DNA of 46,436 bases from TMED109 sp002171375 (GCA_965657505.1 CBFHON010000010.1:1-46436), one strand, 5' to 3'; positions 36,590 through 44,069 are shown, numbered from the stretch's first letter. The notes: generated by a model from the letters alone, not told the origin. A program made the numbers and translations.

Positions 36590-37886
36590 CTTTATTATTA
36601 TAAAGCGCTATGCCTTCTAATAAATCCAATGCTCTATTAAGCTGATAATCAATTTTCTTCTTATTATTATCTGTGTTTAAAGTGTCTTGCTTTTCTTTTA
36701 TTTCATCTAAAGTCTTATTACCTTCTTCAGGGTTTTCTAGATGACCTCTTAAATCACTTTCTTTTCTATTAGAAAATGGCTCTAATTCTTCAATTTTAGC
36801 TTGTTTTACTATTATATCTGGAGATATACCAGTAGCTTGAATAGAGTTACCTGAGGGAGTGTAATATTTTGCTGTAGTTAGGCGCATTGCAGAATCTCTC
36901 TGCACAGGTATAATGGTTTGAACTGACCCTTTTCCGAAAGAAGTAGTTCCCATAATTATAGCTCTTTTGTGATCTTGTAATGCTCCAGCTACGATTTCTG
37001 AAGCTGATGCTGAGCCTCCGTTGATAAGAACTATTACAGGAAGTCCACCAGAAATATCTCCTTTGGTAGCATTAAATTTTTGCTGTCCTCTTTTTTTTCG
37101 GCCTCTTGTGGATACTATCTCACCTCTTTCTAAAAAGGCATCTGAAACTGCTATAGCCTGGTTTAAGAGGCCTCCAGGATTATTTCTTAAGTCTAAAATA
37201 ACTCCTGTAATATCTTTACCAATTTCTTCTACTAATTTATCCATATTTTTGATAAGACCTGATTCCGTTTTTTCATTAAAAGATGTAATTCTTAAATAAG
37301 CAGCATTTCCTTCTCTTCTTGCTCTTACTGACTGAACCTTAATTCTATCTCTTACTATAACTATATCGAAAGGCTCTAATTCGCCTCTACTAATTTTTAT
37401 GGTAATTTCAGTATTTATTTTTCCTCTCATCTTATCTACCGCATCACCTAAACTCATTCCATAAACTGATTCACCGTCAATTTCTATAATAAAATCTCCT
37501 GCCTCAACTCCTGCCTCAAAAGCCGGGGTATCGTCTATAGGGGATACAACTTTAACAAAGCCATCTTCCATAGAAACTTCTATACCTAATCCTCCAAATT
37601 CTCCTTTTGTTTGGACTTGCATATCTTTGAAAGTATCTTCATTCATGAATGAAGAATGAGGGTCTAATGATTGCAGCATACCTTCTATAGCTGCTTCTAT
37701 AAGTTCTTTGTCACTAACCTCTTCAACATATTCTCTTCTAACTCTTTCGTATACCTCACCAAACATATTTAGCTGTTGATAAACATTGGTTTTTTCTTCT
37801 TCCGCGAATACTTTCCATGAAAAAGAAAATATAATTGAATTAGCTAAGAAAAATATTATAAGACTTCTAAAATTGTATTTATTCAT
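36582..37886 (-). CDS. ctpA: C-terminal processing peptidase CtpA (S41 family), exported
   Basis: Periplasmic Ser/Lys protease that trims or degrades envelope proteins. It begins with a signal peptide (about 1-28: basic MNKYNFR, hydrophobic core, cleavage near VFA-EEE). A PDZ domain (about 95-175) and the catalytic domain with S294 (GSASASEI) and K319 (SFGKGS), spaced 25 apart as in the family, follow. Length 434. AAAGG lies 9 nt before the ATG. In most alphaproteobacteria a murein hydrolase activator gene precedes it; here the next gene upstream is rsfS. Confidence 0.94.
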   Translation of the reverse strand: MNKYNFRSLIIFFLANSIIFSFSWKVFAEEEKTNVYQQLNMFGEVYERVRREYVEEVSDKELIEAAIEGMLQSLDPHSSFMNEDTFKDMQVQTKGEFGGLGIEVSMEDGFVKVVSPIDDTPAFEAGVEAGDFIIEIDGESVYGMSLGDAVDKMRGKINTEITIKISRGELEPFDIVIVRDRIKVQSVRARREGNAAYLRITSFNEKTESGLIKNMDKLVEEIGKDITGVILDLRNNPGGLLNQAIAVSDAFLERGEIVSTRGRKKRGQQKFNATKGDISGGLPVIVLINGGSASASEIVAGALQDHKRAIIMGTTSFGKGSVQTIIPVQRDSAMRLTTAKYYTPSGNSIQATGISPDIIVKQAKIEELEPFSNRKESDLRGHLENPEEGNKTLDEIKEKQDTLNTDNNKKKIDYQLNRALDLLEGIALYNNKDV

Positions 37887-37940
37887 TTTTTTTTACCTTT
37901 ATTGCCTAATATAAGATATGTTACAGGTTAATTATTATGT

Positions 37941-37968
37941 TTATCAAGTAGTATTACGACTTATCAAG
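37941..37968 (-). repeat. Two direct TTATCAAG repeats 20 bp apart upstream of ctpA
   Basis: TTATCAAG occurs at 37941-37948 and 37961-37968, giving CTTGATAA on the ctpA sense strand, about 55 and 75 bp before its ATG. The 20-bp period puts both copies on the same face of the helix, as for a regulator binding as a dimer. TTGATA within each copy also resembles a -35. No regulator can be named and chance is possible. Confidence 0.3.
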
Positions 37969-37993
37969 CATAATTAGATTGATTTATTTTTTT

Positions 37994-38350
37994 TTATACA
38001 TTCTCTTCTATATTAATATCATTAGGAGCGAGCCACATTTTATCTAAATTATAAAATTCTCTAACTTCTGGTCTAAATAAATGTACTATTACATCGCCGG
38101 CATCTACTAAAACCCAATCTCCATTTCTTTGTCCTTGAGTTGAAAATATTTTATAGCCCATTATCTTAAGTTTTGATGTAATTTGATTAGATAATGCACT
38201 TACATGTCTAGTAGAACTTCCAGTTGCAATTATCATATAATCTGCAATTGAAGATTTTCCCTTTAATGGTATAGAAACAATATTTTCTGCTTTACCGTCA
38301 TCCAATATATTTTTTATATTATCATTCAAATTATTTTTTTTCATAGTCAT
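37994..38350 (-). CDS. rsfS: Ribosomal silencing factor RsfS
   Basis: Binds L14 and blocks 30S-50S joining when nutrients are short. The 118 residues hold the DUF143 core: DGKAENIVSIPLKGKSSIADYMIIATG, STRHVSALS, and the end DWVLVDAGDVIVHLFRPEVREFYNLDKMW. AAGG lies 8 nt before the ATG at 38350; a second ATG two codons on is possible. It follows nadD by 15 nt. Confidence 0.95.
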   Translation of the reverse strand: MTMKKNNLNDNIKNILDDGKAENIVSIPLKGKSSIADYMIIATGSSTRHVSALSNQITSKLKIMGYKIFSTQGQRNGDWVLVDAGDVIVHLFRPEVREFYNLDKMWLAPNDINIEENV

Positions 38351-38365
38351 AATATACCTTATAAA

Positions 38366-38926
38366 TTACATTAATTTTCTAATACTAGTTGATGATAGTG
38401 GGTTCTTACAATTATGAATAAATTCCCAAGAGGGAAGAGGTTTATTAAAGATTGATGTTGAGTTTTTTCTTTTATGTAATTTTGAAAAATAACGTTTACC
38501 TGCAATAGAATTAATAATGGAATAAGAATAAACTCCTCTGTTAAATACTGCAATAGGCATAGTGTTGAAAATATTTTTCCAGTTAAACCATTTATTGATT
38601 TCATGTAGGTTATCTGCTCCCATTAACCAAATGAATTTAGTGCCTTTATATCTTTCTAAAATCATTTTTAATGTTTTTGCTGTTAAGTTTGTATTAAACC
38701 TTGATTCAAGATCTTCAACTCTAATTTTATATCCTTTCGATATTTCTCTTGCACTGTATAATCTCTTTTTCATAGAATTTTGCACAACATTATGCTTTAA
38801 GGGGTTTTGTGGGCTTACAAGCCACCATATTTCATCTAACTGCAGTAATTTTAAAGCTATATTTGATATATATAAATGTCCTTTATGAGCAGGATTAAAA
38901 GAACCTCCAAGAATACCAATTTTCAT
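38366..38926 (-). CDS. nadD: Nicotinate-nucleotide adenylyltransferase
   Basis: Makes deamido-NAD from nicotinate mononucleotide and ATP. The nucleotidyltransferase signature GGSFNPAHKGHLYIS begins six residues in. WLVSPQNPLKH, FIWLMGADNL and the closing STSIRKLM motif follow. I take the ATG at 38926 (MKIGILGG), giving 186 residues. An upstream in-frame TTG at 38983, with AAGG 8 nt before it, would give 205 residues and a basic 19-residue extension; both are credible. Confidence 0.92.
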   Translation of the reverse strand: MKIGILGGSFNPAHKGHLYISNIALKLLQLDEIWWLVSPQNPLKHNVVQNSMKKRLYSAREISKGYKIRVEDLESRFNTNLTAKTLKMILERYKGTKFIWLMGADNLHEINKWFNWKNIFNTMPIAVFNRGVYSYSIINSIAGKRYFSKLHKRKNSTSIFNKPLPSWEFIHNCKNPLSSTSIRKLM

Positions 38927-38985
38927 ATTTCTTCTTTTAGTAAGTCCAATATTTTTATTATAAAATTTTTTATTTTTAGTCAAGT

Positions 38986-40248
38986 TTATGGCCTTACCTG
39001 ACCATTGCCTCTAAGCTGATATTTATATGTGGTTAATTGCTCTAGACCTACAGGTCCTCTAGCATGTAATTTTCCTGTAGCGATTCCCATTTCAGCTCCC
39101 ATTCCAAATTCACCTCCATCTGCATATTGAGTAGAAGCATTATGAAGAACTATTGCACTGTTGACTTCTTTTAAAAAAGCTTCAGCTGTTGTAGCATTTT
39201 CAGTAATAATAGCATCTGTATGATTAGAGCCGAATTGTTCAATATGATTTATAGCATCTGATAGGTCATTAACACTTTTAATGGAGATAATTTTATCTAG
39301 ATATTCTGTTTCCCAATCTTTTGTAGTAGCATTATTGATATTTTTATTCAGTGGCTGAATGTTTTCATCTGCCCTGACTTCACATCCTTGGCTCATTAAT
39401 TTTTCAATTATATCTGGTAGAATACTATTTATAACTTCTTTATGACAAAGAAGAGTCTCTGTGGCGCCGCATATACCTGTTCTTCTCATTTTAGCATTAA
39501 TTACTATATCTATAGCCATCTCTTTATCAGCATCTTTATCAATATATGTATGACAAAGCCCATCTAGGTGTGATAGCACTGCAATTTTACTATCAATTTG
39601 AACTCGTTCTATTAATGCTTTTCCGCCACGTGGAATTATTAAATTTATGTATTTACTCATATTTAATAAAGCTCCAACTGCATCTCTACTTATGGTATTT
39701 ACCATCTGAATACAATCCTCAGATATATCAGATTCTTTTAGTCCATTTTTTATAGATTTTACGATAGCAGAACTAGAATGAAAACTCTCAGACCCTCCTC
39801 GTAATATAATAGCATTCCCTGATTTTAAGGCTAATGCGCTAGCATCAGCTGTAACATTTGGTCTAGATTCATAAATAATTCCAATTACGCCAATAGGTAC
39901 TCTTGTTTGACTCATAATTATACCATTTTTAGGTGTCCATTTTTTAATTTCTGAACCTATAGGGTCATTTAAAAGAATTATATTATCTAATCCTTTAATC
40001 ATATCATTAATTCTAGATTCATTAAGCAATAGTCTATCTAATAAAGCTTCAGAAACATTATTCTCTCTAGCTGACTTAATATCTATAGAGTTTGCTTTTA
40101 AAATATCATTTTTATCCTTTTTAATATGTTTAGCAATCAACTGTAGAGCTTGATTTTTAGATTTAGAAGAAGCATGAGATAAGCTTTTTGAGGCTTTGTT
40201 AGCCTTAATACATATTTCTTCAATATGTTTTTCTATATTATTATCCAT
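38986..40248 (-). CDS. proA: Gamma-glutamyl phosphate reductase
   Basis: Second step of proline synthesis. The 420 residues match the aldehyde-dehydrogenase-like ProA family: VPIGVIGIIYESRPNVTADASALALKSGNAIILRGG-type NADP region (about 117-152), catalytic C260 in RRTGICGATETLL, and the ending HARGPVGLEQLTTYKYQLRG-type segment. It follows proB by 16 nt. The order proB-proA is reversed in E. coli relative to other operons only in context; the pair itself is conserved. Confidence 0.96.
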   Translation of the reverse strand: MDNNIEKHIEEICIKANKASKSLSHASSKSKNQALQLIAKHIKKDKNDILKANSIDIKSARENNVSEALLDRLLLNESRINDMIKGLDNIILLNDPIGSEIKKWTPKNGIIMSQTRVPIGVIGIIYESRPNVTADASALALKSGNAIILRGGSESFHSSSAIVKSIKNGLKESDISEDCIQMVNTISRDAVGALLNMSKYINLIIPRGGKALIERVQIDSKIAVLSHLDGLCHTYIDKDADKEMAIDIVINAKMRRTGICGATETLLCHKEVINSILPDIIEKLMSQGCEVRADENIQPLNKNINNATTKDWETEYLDKIISIKSVNDLSDAINHIEQFGSNHTDAIITENATTAEAFLKEVNSAIVLHNASTQYADGGEFGMGAEMGIATGKLHARGPVGLEQLTTYKYQLRGNGQVRP

Positions 40249-40264
40249 ATTCTACTATTCTCTT

Positions 40265-41401
40265 TTAATTAATAACCATATCATTACGGTGTATTGCTTC
40301 ATCTCTTCCTTTATATCCTAGTGCTTTTTTAATTTCTGTACTTTTCTTACCTTTAATCATTTCTATTTCATCTGAATCATAAGCAATAATACCGCAGCCT
40401 AAGAATGTATCATTATTTGATAAAATATCAACAATTTCTCCTCTATAAAAACTGTTTGAGTTAGACTTAATTCCTGCAGCAAGTAAACTTTTTCCTAAAT
40501 TTAATGCCTTCTCTGCACCATTATCTATTTTTACAAATTTTAATTTATCTCTCTTACTTAATATCCATTTCTTTTTAGCATTTAAAGGGCTTAAATTAGC
40601 TTTAAATATAGAGTGTTTCCCGCCATTAATAAGTTCTAATAGACTATTTGTATTTTTTCCATGAGCAATAATTAAATTACAACCAGCTGCCGTCGCAATT
40701 TTTGCGGCTTTAATTTTTGTTATCATACCACCGGAAGCTATATTTGATTTTGTATTTTTAGCCATACTTTCAATATCTGATGAAATATGAGTAATCTCTT
40801 CGATAAATTTAGCATTAGGCGAATTTTTTGGATCATGAGAATATAAACCGTCTATATCTGATAAGAGGATTAGCACGTCAGCTTCCACTAATTGAGCAAT
40901 TCTAGCTGCTAGTTGATCATTATCACCATATCTTATTTCAAGAGTAGCAACGGTATCATTTTCATTTATAATAGGTATTACATTTAATTTTAGTAATGTA
41001 TTTAATGTAGCTCGGGTATTCATAGCATTTCTTCTTGTCTCTAAATCGCTATGACCAACTAAAATTTGCCCACATTTTATATCTATTTCTTCAAAAATAC
41101 TTTTCCAAGCTTTAGCTAATAATATTTGTCCTGTCGCTGCCGCTGCTTGCTTTTCAGAAAGTTTTAAGGATTTATTTTGTAACCCTAACTCAGATTTACC
41201 AAGAGCTATTGCACCAGAGCTGACAATTAATATTTCTTTATTTTTATTTAATAGAAATAAAATATCTTTAACTAAGCTTTTAAACCAAGATTCCCTAATA
41301 CTTCCTGTTGTGGGGTCTACAATTAATGCAGAACCGACTTTTAATACTACTCTTTTAGCATTATTAACAGAATCTAGTTTTATTGATTTTACGGAGACCA
41401 T
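40265..41401 (-). CDS. proB: Glutamate 5-kinase with PUA domain
   Basis: Phosphorylates glutamate in proline synthesis. The amino-acid-kinase domain shows VVLKVGSALIV, EILIVSSGAIALG, NENDTVATLEIRYGDNDQLAA and a Gly-rich GGMITKIKAAKIA segment. The C-terminal 100 residues form a PUA domain (around SLLAAGIKSNSNSFYRGEIVDI). The 378 residues are standard for the two-domain form. Its ATG overlaps the obgE stop by 13 nt. Confidence 0.95.
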   Translation of the reverse strand: MVSVKSIKLDSVNNAKRVVLKVGSALIVDPTTGSIRESWFKSLVKDILFLLNKNKEILIVSSGAIALGKSELGLQNKSLKLSEKQAAAATGQILLAKAWKSIFEEIDIKCGQILVGHSDLETRRNAMNTRATLNTLLKLNVIPIINENDTVATLEIRYGDNDQLAARIAQLVEADVLILLSDIDGLYSHDPKNSPNAKFIEEITHISSDIESMAKNTKSNIASGGMITKIKAAKIATAAGCNLIIAHGKNTNSLLELINGGKHSIFKANLSPLNAKKKWILSKRDKLKFVKIDNGAEKALNLGKSLLAAGIKSNSNSFYRGEIVDILSNNDTFLGCGIIAYDSDEIEMIKGKKSTEIKKALGYKGRDEAIHRNDMVIN

Positions 41402-42429
41402 TTTTTTTCTTTAGTTTCTTTATTATTATTTTCATTATCTAATTTTTCTAATTTAGTAAAAAGTACATCTATTAATTCATTTAGCCCTATTTTATTTATA
41501 GAGGATGACACTAATACACTACTTTTTGAATATTCTTCAATCTTTTTAACTATTACTTTTAATTCTTCTTTAGAAACTAAATCCGCTTTGCTAATAATGA
41601 GCACTTGTTTTTTCTTCTCAAGACCTTTTCCATATTTTGTAATTTCTTTAATTATGTTTTTATAATTTTTAAGAGGATTTGGAGATTTAGCATCTATCAA
41701 GTGCAGTAGTATTTTACACCTTTCTATGTGACCAAGAAAACGAGTTCCTATTCCTACACCTTTATGAGCATCATTAATAAGGCCTGGAATATCTGCTAAA
41801 ACAATTTCTTGATTATAATTTCTTATTATACCTAATTGAGGAGTCAATGTTGTATAAGGGTAATTACCTATTTTTGGTTTTGCATTAGTGATTGCAGACA
41901 GTAGGGAGGATTTTCCTGCGTTTGGTAAACCTAATAACCCTACATCTGCTAATATTTTTAATCTTAGCCACACCCAAATTTCTTCACCTTCAAGCCCAGG
42001 GTTAGACCTTCTTGGAGCTTGTTCTTTAGAACTTTTAAAATGTGTGTTACCAAAACCTCCTTTTCCACCTTGTAAAAAAAATACTTTTTCTCCGTCTTCA
42101 GTTATATCCTGTAATATTGTTTCTTTATCTGCATCAGAAATTATTTGCGTTCCAATTGGGACTTTTATAATTATGTCTTGTCCTTTAGCTCCATTACAAT
42201 TTTTTCCTGAGCCATCAGTCCCTTTTTTTGCTTTAAAATGTTGCTTGTAGCGAAAATCGATCAAAGTATTTAAAGCAGAACAACCTTCAAAGATTATGTC
42301 TCCACCTTTTCCTCCGGCACCTCCATCAGGTCCACCAAATTCTACATACTTTTCTCTTCGGAAGCTAACACAACCGTTTCCACCTTTACCTGATTGTAAA
42401 TATATTTTTGCTTGATCAAGAAATTGCAT
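41389..42429 (-). CDS. obgE: GTPase ObgE/CgtA
   Basis: Ribosome-associated GTPase involved in 50S assembly and stress control. The Gly-rich Obg domain spans 1-160 (SGKGGNGCVSFRREKYVEFGGPDGG-type repeats). The G domain has GLPNAGKS (167-174), the switch PYTTLTP, DIPG (213-216) and SKAD. Length 346. The order rplU-rpmA-obgE is conserved across bacteria. Confidence 0.97.
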   Translation of the reverse strand: MQFLDQAKIYLQSGKGGNGCVSFRREKYVEFGGPDGGAGGKGGDIIFEGCSALNTLIDFRYKQHFKAKKGTDGSGKNCNGAKGQDIIIKVPIGTQIISDADKETILQDITEDGEKVFFLQGGKGGFGNTHFKSSKEQAPRRSNPGLEGEEIWVWLRLKILADVGLLGLPNAGKSSLLSAITNAKPKIGNYPYTTLTPQLGIIRNYNQEIVLADIPGLINDAHKGVGIGTRFLGHIERCKILLHLIDAKSPNPLKNYKNIIKEITKYGKGLEKKKQVLIISKADLVSKEELKVIVKKIEEYSKSSVLVSSSINKIGLNELIDVLFTKLEKLDNENNNKETKEKKWSP

Positions 42430-42495
42430 TTATTAAACCATCTAAATAGAGCTATCTAAAATTTAAGGTTCAAAATTGCTTATAAAAAAATTTAT

Positions 42496-42750
42496 TTAGA
42501 TGCTTTCTATTCTAATTATTTTTCTTTTATTTAATCCATGCATAAAAGAAACTTTACCGTCTTTAAGAGCAAATAAGGTATGATCTTTACCCATTCCTAC
42601 ATTTTCTCCTGCATGAAATTTAGTACCTCTTTGTCTAACAATTATATTGCCTGCTTTGACAACTTCACCGCCATACTTTTTTACACCAAGTCTTCTTCCC
42701 GCGGAATCTCTACCATTATTGGATGAACCACCAGCTTTTTTATGTGCCAT
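42496..42750 (-). CDS. rpmA: Ribosomal protein L27
   Basis: Reaches into the peptidyl-transferase centre with its N-terminus. The 84 residues begin MAHKKAGGSSNNGRDSAG and contain RLGVKKYGG and the QRGTKFHAGENVGMGKDHTLFAL-type core. It starts at once with the mature MAHKK form, with no cleavable Firmicute-type extension. It lies 5 nt after rplU, which has a tail of unusual length. Confidence 0.98.
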   Translation of the reverse strand: MAHKKAGGSSNNGRDSAGRRLGVKKYGGEVVKAGNIIVRQRGTKFHAGENVGMGKDHTLFALKDGKVSFMHGLNKRKIIRIESI

Positions 42751-42755
42751 TTAAT

Positions 42756-43370
42756 TTACTCCTTTTTAGCTACTTTTTTTGGAGTAGCTTTTTTTGCTGC
42801 TGTTTTAGGGGCAGCTTTTTTAGTAGTAGTTTTCTTTTCTGCTTTTTTAGGAGCAGCTTTGCTTTTAGTATCTAACTTTTTTTTATCTTTTTTAATACTT
42901 TCGTCTTCAGATGTTTTTATATTTGTTTCTTTTTTTGTAGTTTTAGCTGCAACTTTTTTTAGATCTATTGACTGTATTCTTACTGCAGTTAAATCTTGTT
43001 TATGACCTTTTTTTCTTCTGTAATTATGTCTTCTTTTTTTCTTAAAAATTAATAATTTAGGGCCTCTTGTCTGTTCTATAACTTCCCCTGTGACTGAAGC
43101 AGCTTTTAGTTCATTCTCTTCAACATGAATTTGAGCACCTTCACCCATCATAATAATATCATCGAAAGTTACTTTGCTTCCACTTTCACCTATAATCTTT
43201 TCAATTAAGATTACATCTCCTGCAGATACTCTATATNNNNNNNNNNNNNNNNNNNNNNNNNNNNNNNNNNNNNNNNNNNNNNNNNNNNNNNNNNNNNNNN
43301 NNNNNNNNNNNNNNNNNNNNNNNNNNNNNNNNNNCTGTTTGCCACCACTTTTTAATACTGCGTAATTCAT
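42756..43370 (-). CDS. rplU: Ribosomal protein L21 with a long basic tail (interrupted by an N gap)
   Basis: Large-subunit protein that binds 23S rRNA domain I. The N-terminus MNYAVLKSGGKQ is followed by 98 N and then YRVSAGDVILIEKI, which in normal L21 follow each other almost directly (GGKQYxV), so the gap length is not real. The L21 core ends with KKKRRHNYRRKKGHKQDL. It then continues with about 69 further residues rich in Lys, Ala, Thr and Pro (KKAAPK-like units), strongly basic and probably disordered. Family length is about 103; without the gap this would be about 171. GGAA lies before the ATG. Confidence 0.94.
   Translation of the reverse strand: MNYAVLKSGGKQXXXXXXXXXXXXXXXXXXXXXXXXXXXXXXXXXYRVSAGDVILIEKIIGESGSKVTFDDIIMMGEGAQIHVEENELKAASVTGEVIEQTRGPKLLIFKKKRRHNYRRKKGHKQDLTAVRIQSIDLKKVAAKTTKKETNIKTSEDESIKKDKKKLDTKSKAAPKKAEKKTTTKKAAPKTAAKKATPKKVAKKE
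43237..43334. other. Assembly gap of 98 N inside rplU
   Basis: Ninety-eight unknown bases lie between the codons for GGKQ and YRV of L21. Both sides belong to the same gene, in the right order and strand, so the join is sound. One extra base (an A on the coding strand, position 43236) remains before the Tyr codon, and 98 is not a multiple of 3. The number of N is best read as a placeholder. Confidence 0.95.
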
Positions 43371-43457
43371 GTTTTTTCCGAATATATTTTGTTAATAAAT
43401 TTTTATAGTTTTTTAATGCACATTAATATAAAAATGATTTTAGTGCTATTAAAATAG

Positions 43458-43463
43458 TATAAT
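43458..43463 (+). promoter_or_regulatory. Perfect -10 box upstream of the DUF1491 gene
   Basis: TATAAT at 43458-43463 lies 71 bp before the DUF1491 start in the 164-bp divergent spacer between rplU and this gene. No good -35 is seen at 16-18 bp. The surrounding DNA is very AT-rich, so this is only suggestive. Confidence 0.3.
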
Positions 43464-43534
43464 ATGTAAAAAATCGAATATTATATGTTTGTGTCGCTTC
43501 TTTCAACATTTAATTTACTTTTTTTAGGTTGTAT

Positions 43535-43861
43535 ATGTCAGTTAGTTCAGAAATTATAGTTAAAGCGTTTATAAAGATGATGAATAAACTTTTTTTAGAT
43601 GCTTATTTAGTTAAAAAAGGAGATAACAAATCAGGAGAAATATTTTTAAAAGTAAGTAATTTACTAGGTTACGCTATGCTTTATTCCTATCGTAAATCTA
43701 ATATAAATAATCCTTGGGAAATCTATGGGTCTGCATCATGGCAAACTGATACCGATATTAATAAGAAATTAGATAAAATTACTAGTATAGACTCAGATGC
43801 TTGGATTATAGAACTTGAAGATAAAAGTGGAAAATTTTCTAGTTTTAAAGAGGAGTCTTAA
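43535..43861 (+). CDS. DUF1491 family protein
   Basis: Small cytoplasmic protein of unknown function found in alphaproteobacteria. The 108 residues follow the DUF1491 pattern: VKAFIKMMNKLFLDAYLVKKGD at the N-terminus, SGEIFLKVSNL, a variable middle, then DKITSIDSDAWIIELEDKSGK at the end. I place the start at ATG 43535 (MSVSSEI), with AGG 6 nt upstream; a TTG two codons earlier is less likely. No signal peptide or membrane span. The last codons lie inside the stem of the intrinsic terminator that follows, so the gene forms its own transcription unit. The family assignment is from memory of its pattern. Confidence 0.75.
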   Translation: MSVSSEIIVKAFIKMMNKLFLDAYLVKKGDNKSGEIFLKVSNLLGYAMLYSYRKSNINNPWEIYGSASWQTDTDINKKLDKITSIDSDAWIIELEDKSGKFSSFKEES

Positions 43862-43882
43862 AATTTAGACTCCTCTTATTTT
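43848..43882 (+). terminator. Intrinsic terminator of the DUF1491 gene
   Basis: An 11-bp perfect stem (AAGAGGAGTCT at 43848-43858 with AGACTCCTCTT at 43867-43877) closes an 8-nt loop and is followed by ATTTTATTATT. The stem includes the last codons and the stop of the DUF1491 gene. It insulates that gene from the Fur-box promoter starting 13 bp further on. Confidence 0.85.
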
Positions 43883-43894
43883 ATTATTAATAAT

Positions 43895-43915
43895 TGAGAA
43901 TGATAATCATTCTCA
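43895..43915 (+). promoter_or_regulatory. Fur box (perfect 21-bp palindrome)
   Basis: T-GAGAATGATAATCATTCTC-A is a perfect inverted repeat centred on 43905. It matches the classical Fur operator (GATAATGATAATCATTATC) at 17 of 19 positions in its 19-bp core, and the two differences are symmetric. It ends one base before a consensus -35, the position expected for iron-dependent repression. The fur gene is not in the window. Confidence 0.85.
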
Positions 43916-43944
43916 TTGACATGTCTTTTAAGAATGTATATATA
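43916..43944 (+). promoter_or_regulatory. Fur-controlled promoter
   Basis: A perfect -35 TTGACA (43916-43921) is followed after 17 bp by TATATA (43939-43944; TATATT at 43941 is an alternative with 19-bp spacing). The predicted start is near G43951. It directly abuts the Fur box. This is the best sigma-70-type promoter seen in the window. Confidence 0.75.
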
Positions 43945-43950
43945 TTAATG

Positions 43951-44053
43951 GAAGCATTTGATCATAAAAATAATTAATTTTTTTTGCTTCTTAATTTTTT
44001 TTCTAGAATGTTTATTTTCAGTACCTCCAGGATAAACATTCTAGATTTTTTTT
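43951..44053 (+). ncRNA. Candidate iron-responsive small RNA (RyhB-like architecture)
   Basis: From the predicted start near 43951 to the end of a T8 run at 44053 gives about 103 nt without a credible reading frame. The parts are: (i) a 5' stem GAAGCA (43951-43956) with TGCTTC (43985-43990), enclosing an inner AAAAAT/ATTTTT stem; (ii) a U-rich single strand (about 43991-44001) suited to Hfq; (iii) a strong terminator hairpin (44002-44045) whose loop shows CAGUACCUCC. ACCUCC equals the anti-Shine-Dalgarno core, suggesting action at ribosome sites. The Fur box, promoter and terminator are seen; the RNA and its role are inferred. It could instead be an attenuated leader of the peroxiredoxin gene. 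Confidence 0.65.
44002..44053 (+). terminator. Intrinsic terminator before the peroxiredoxin gene
   Basis: TCTAGAATGTTTAT (44002-44015) pairs perfectly with ATAAACATTCTAGA (44032-44045), 14 bp. Two further G-U pairs and one A-U pair leave a 10-nt loop (44019-44028). Eight T follow (44046-44053). No alternative antiterminator segment is visible upstream. It ends 16 nt before the peroxiredoxin ATG. Confidence 0.9.
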
Positions 44054-44069
44054 ATTTTAGGAGACTTTT

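Noticed and set aside
38562..38888. 108-codon open frame opposite nadD
   Set aside because: It lies wholly inside a well-supported gene and has no recognisable features.
42742..43005. 87-codon open frame opposite the rplU tail
   Set aside because: It is the antisense shadow of a Lys/Ala-rich tail; no ribosome site or family resemblance.
43237..43334. A true 33-residue insertion in L21
   Set aside because: The flanking residues are adjacent in the family and 98 N breaks the frame; a gap placeholder is simpler.
43948..43977. Nine-codon frame MEAFDHKNN in the Fur-controlled region
   Set aside because: Its ATG lies at or before the predicted transcription start and has no ribosome site; a leaderless peptide cannot be excluded but is not supported.
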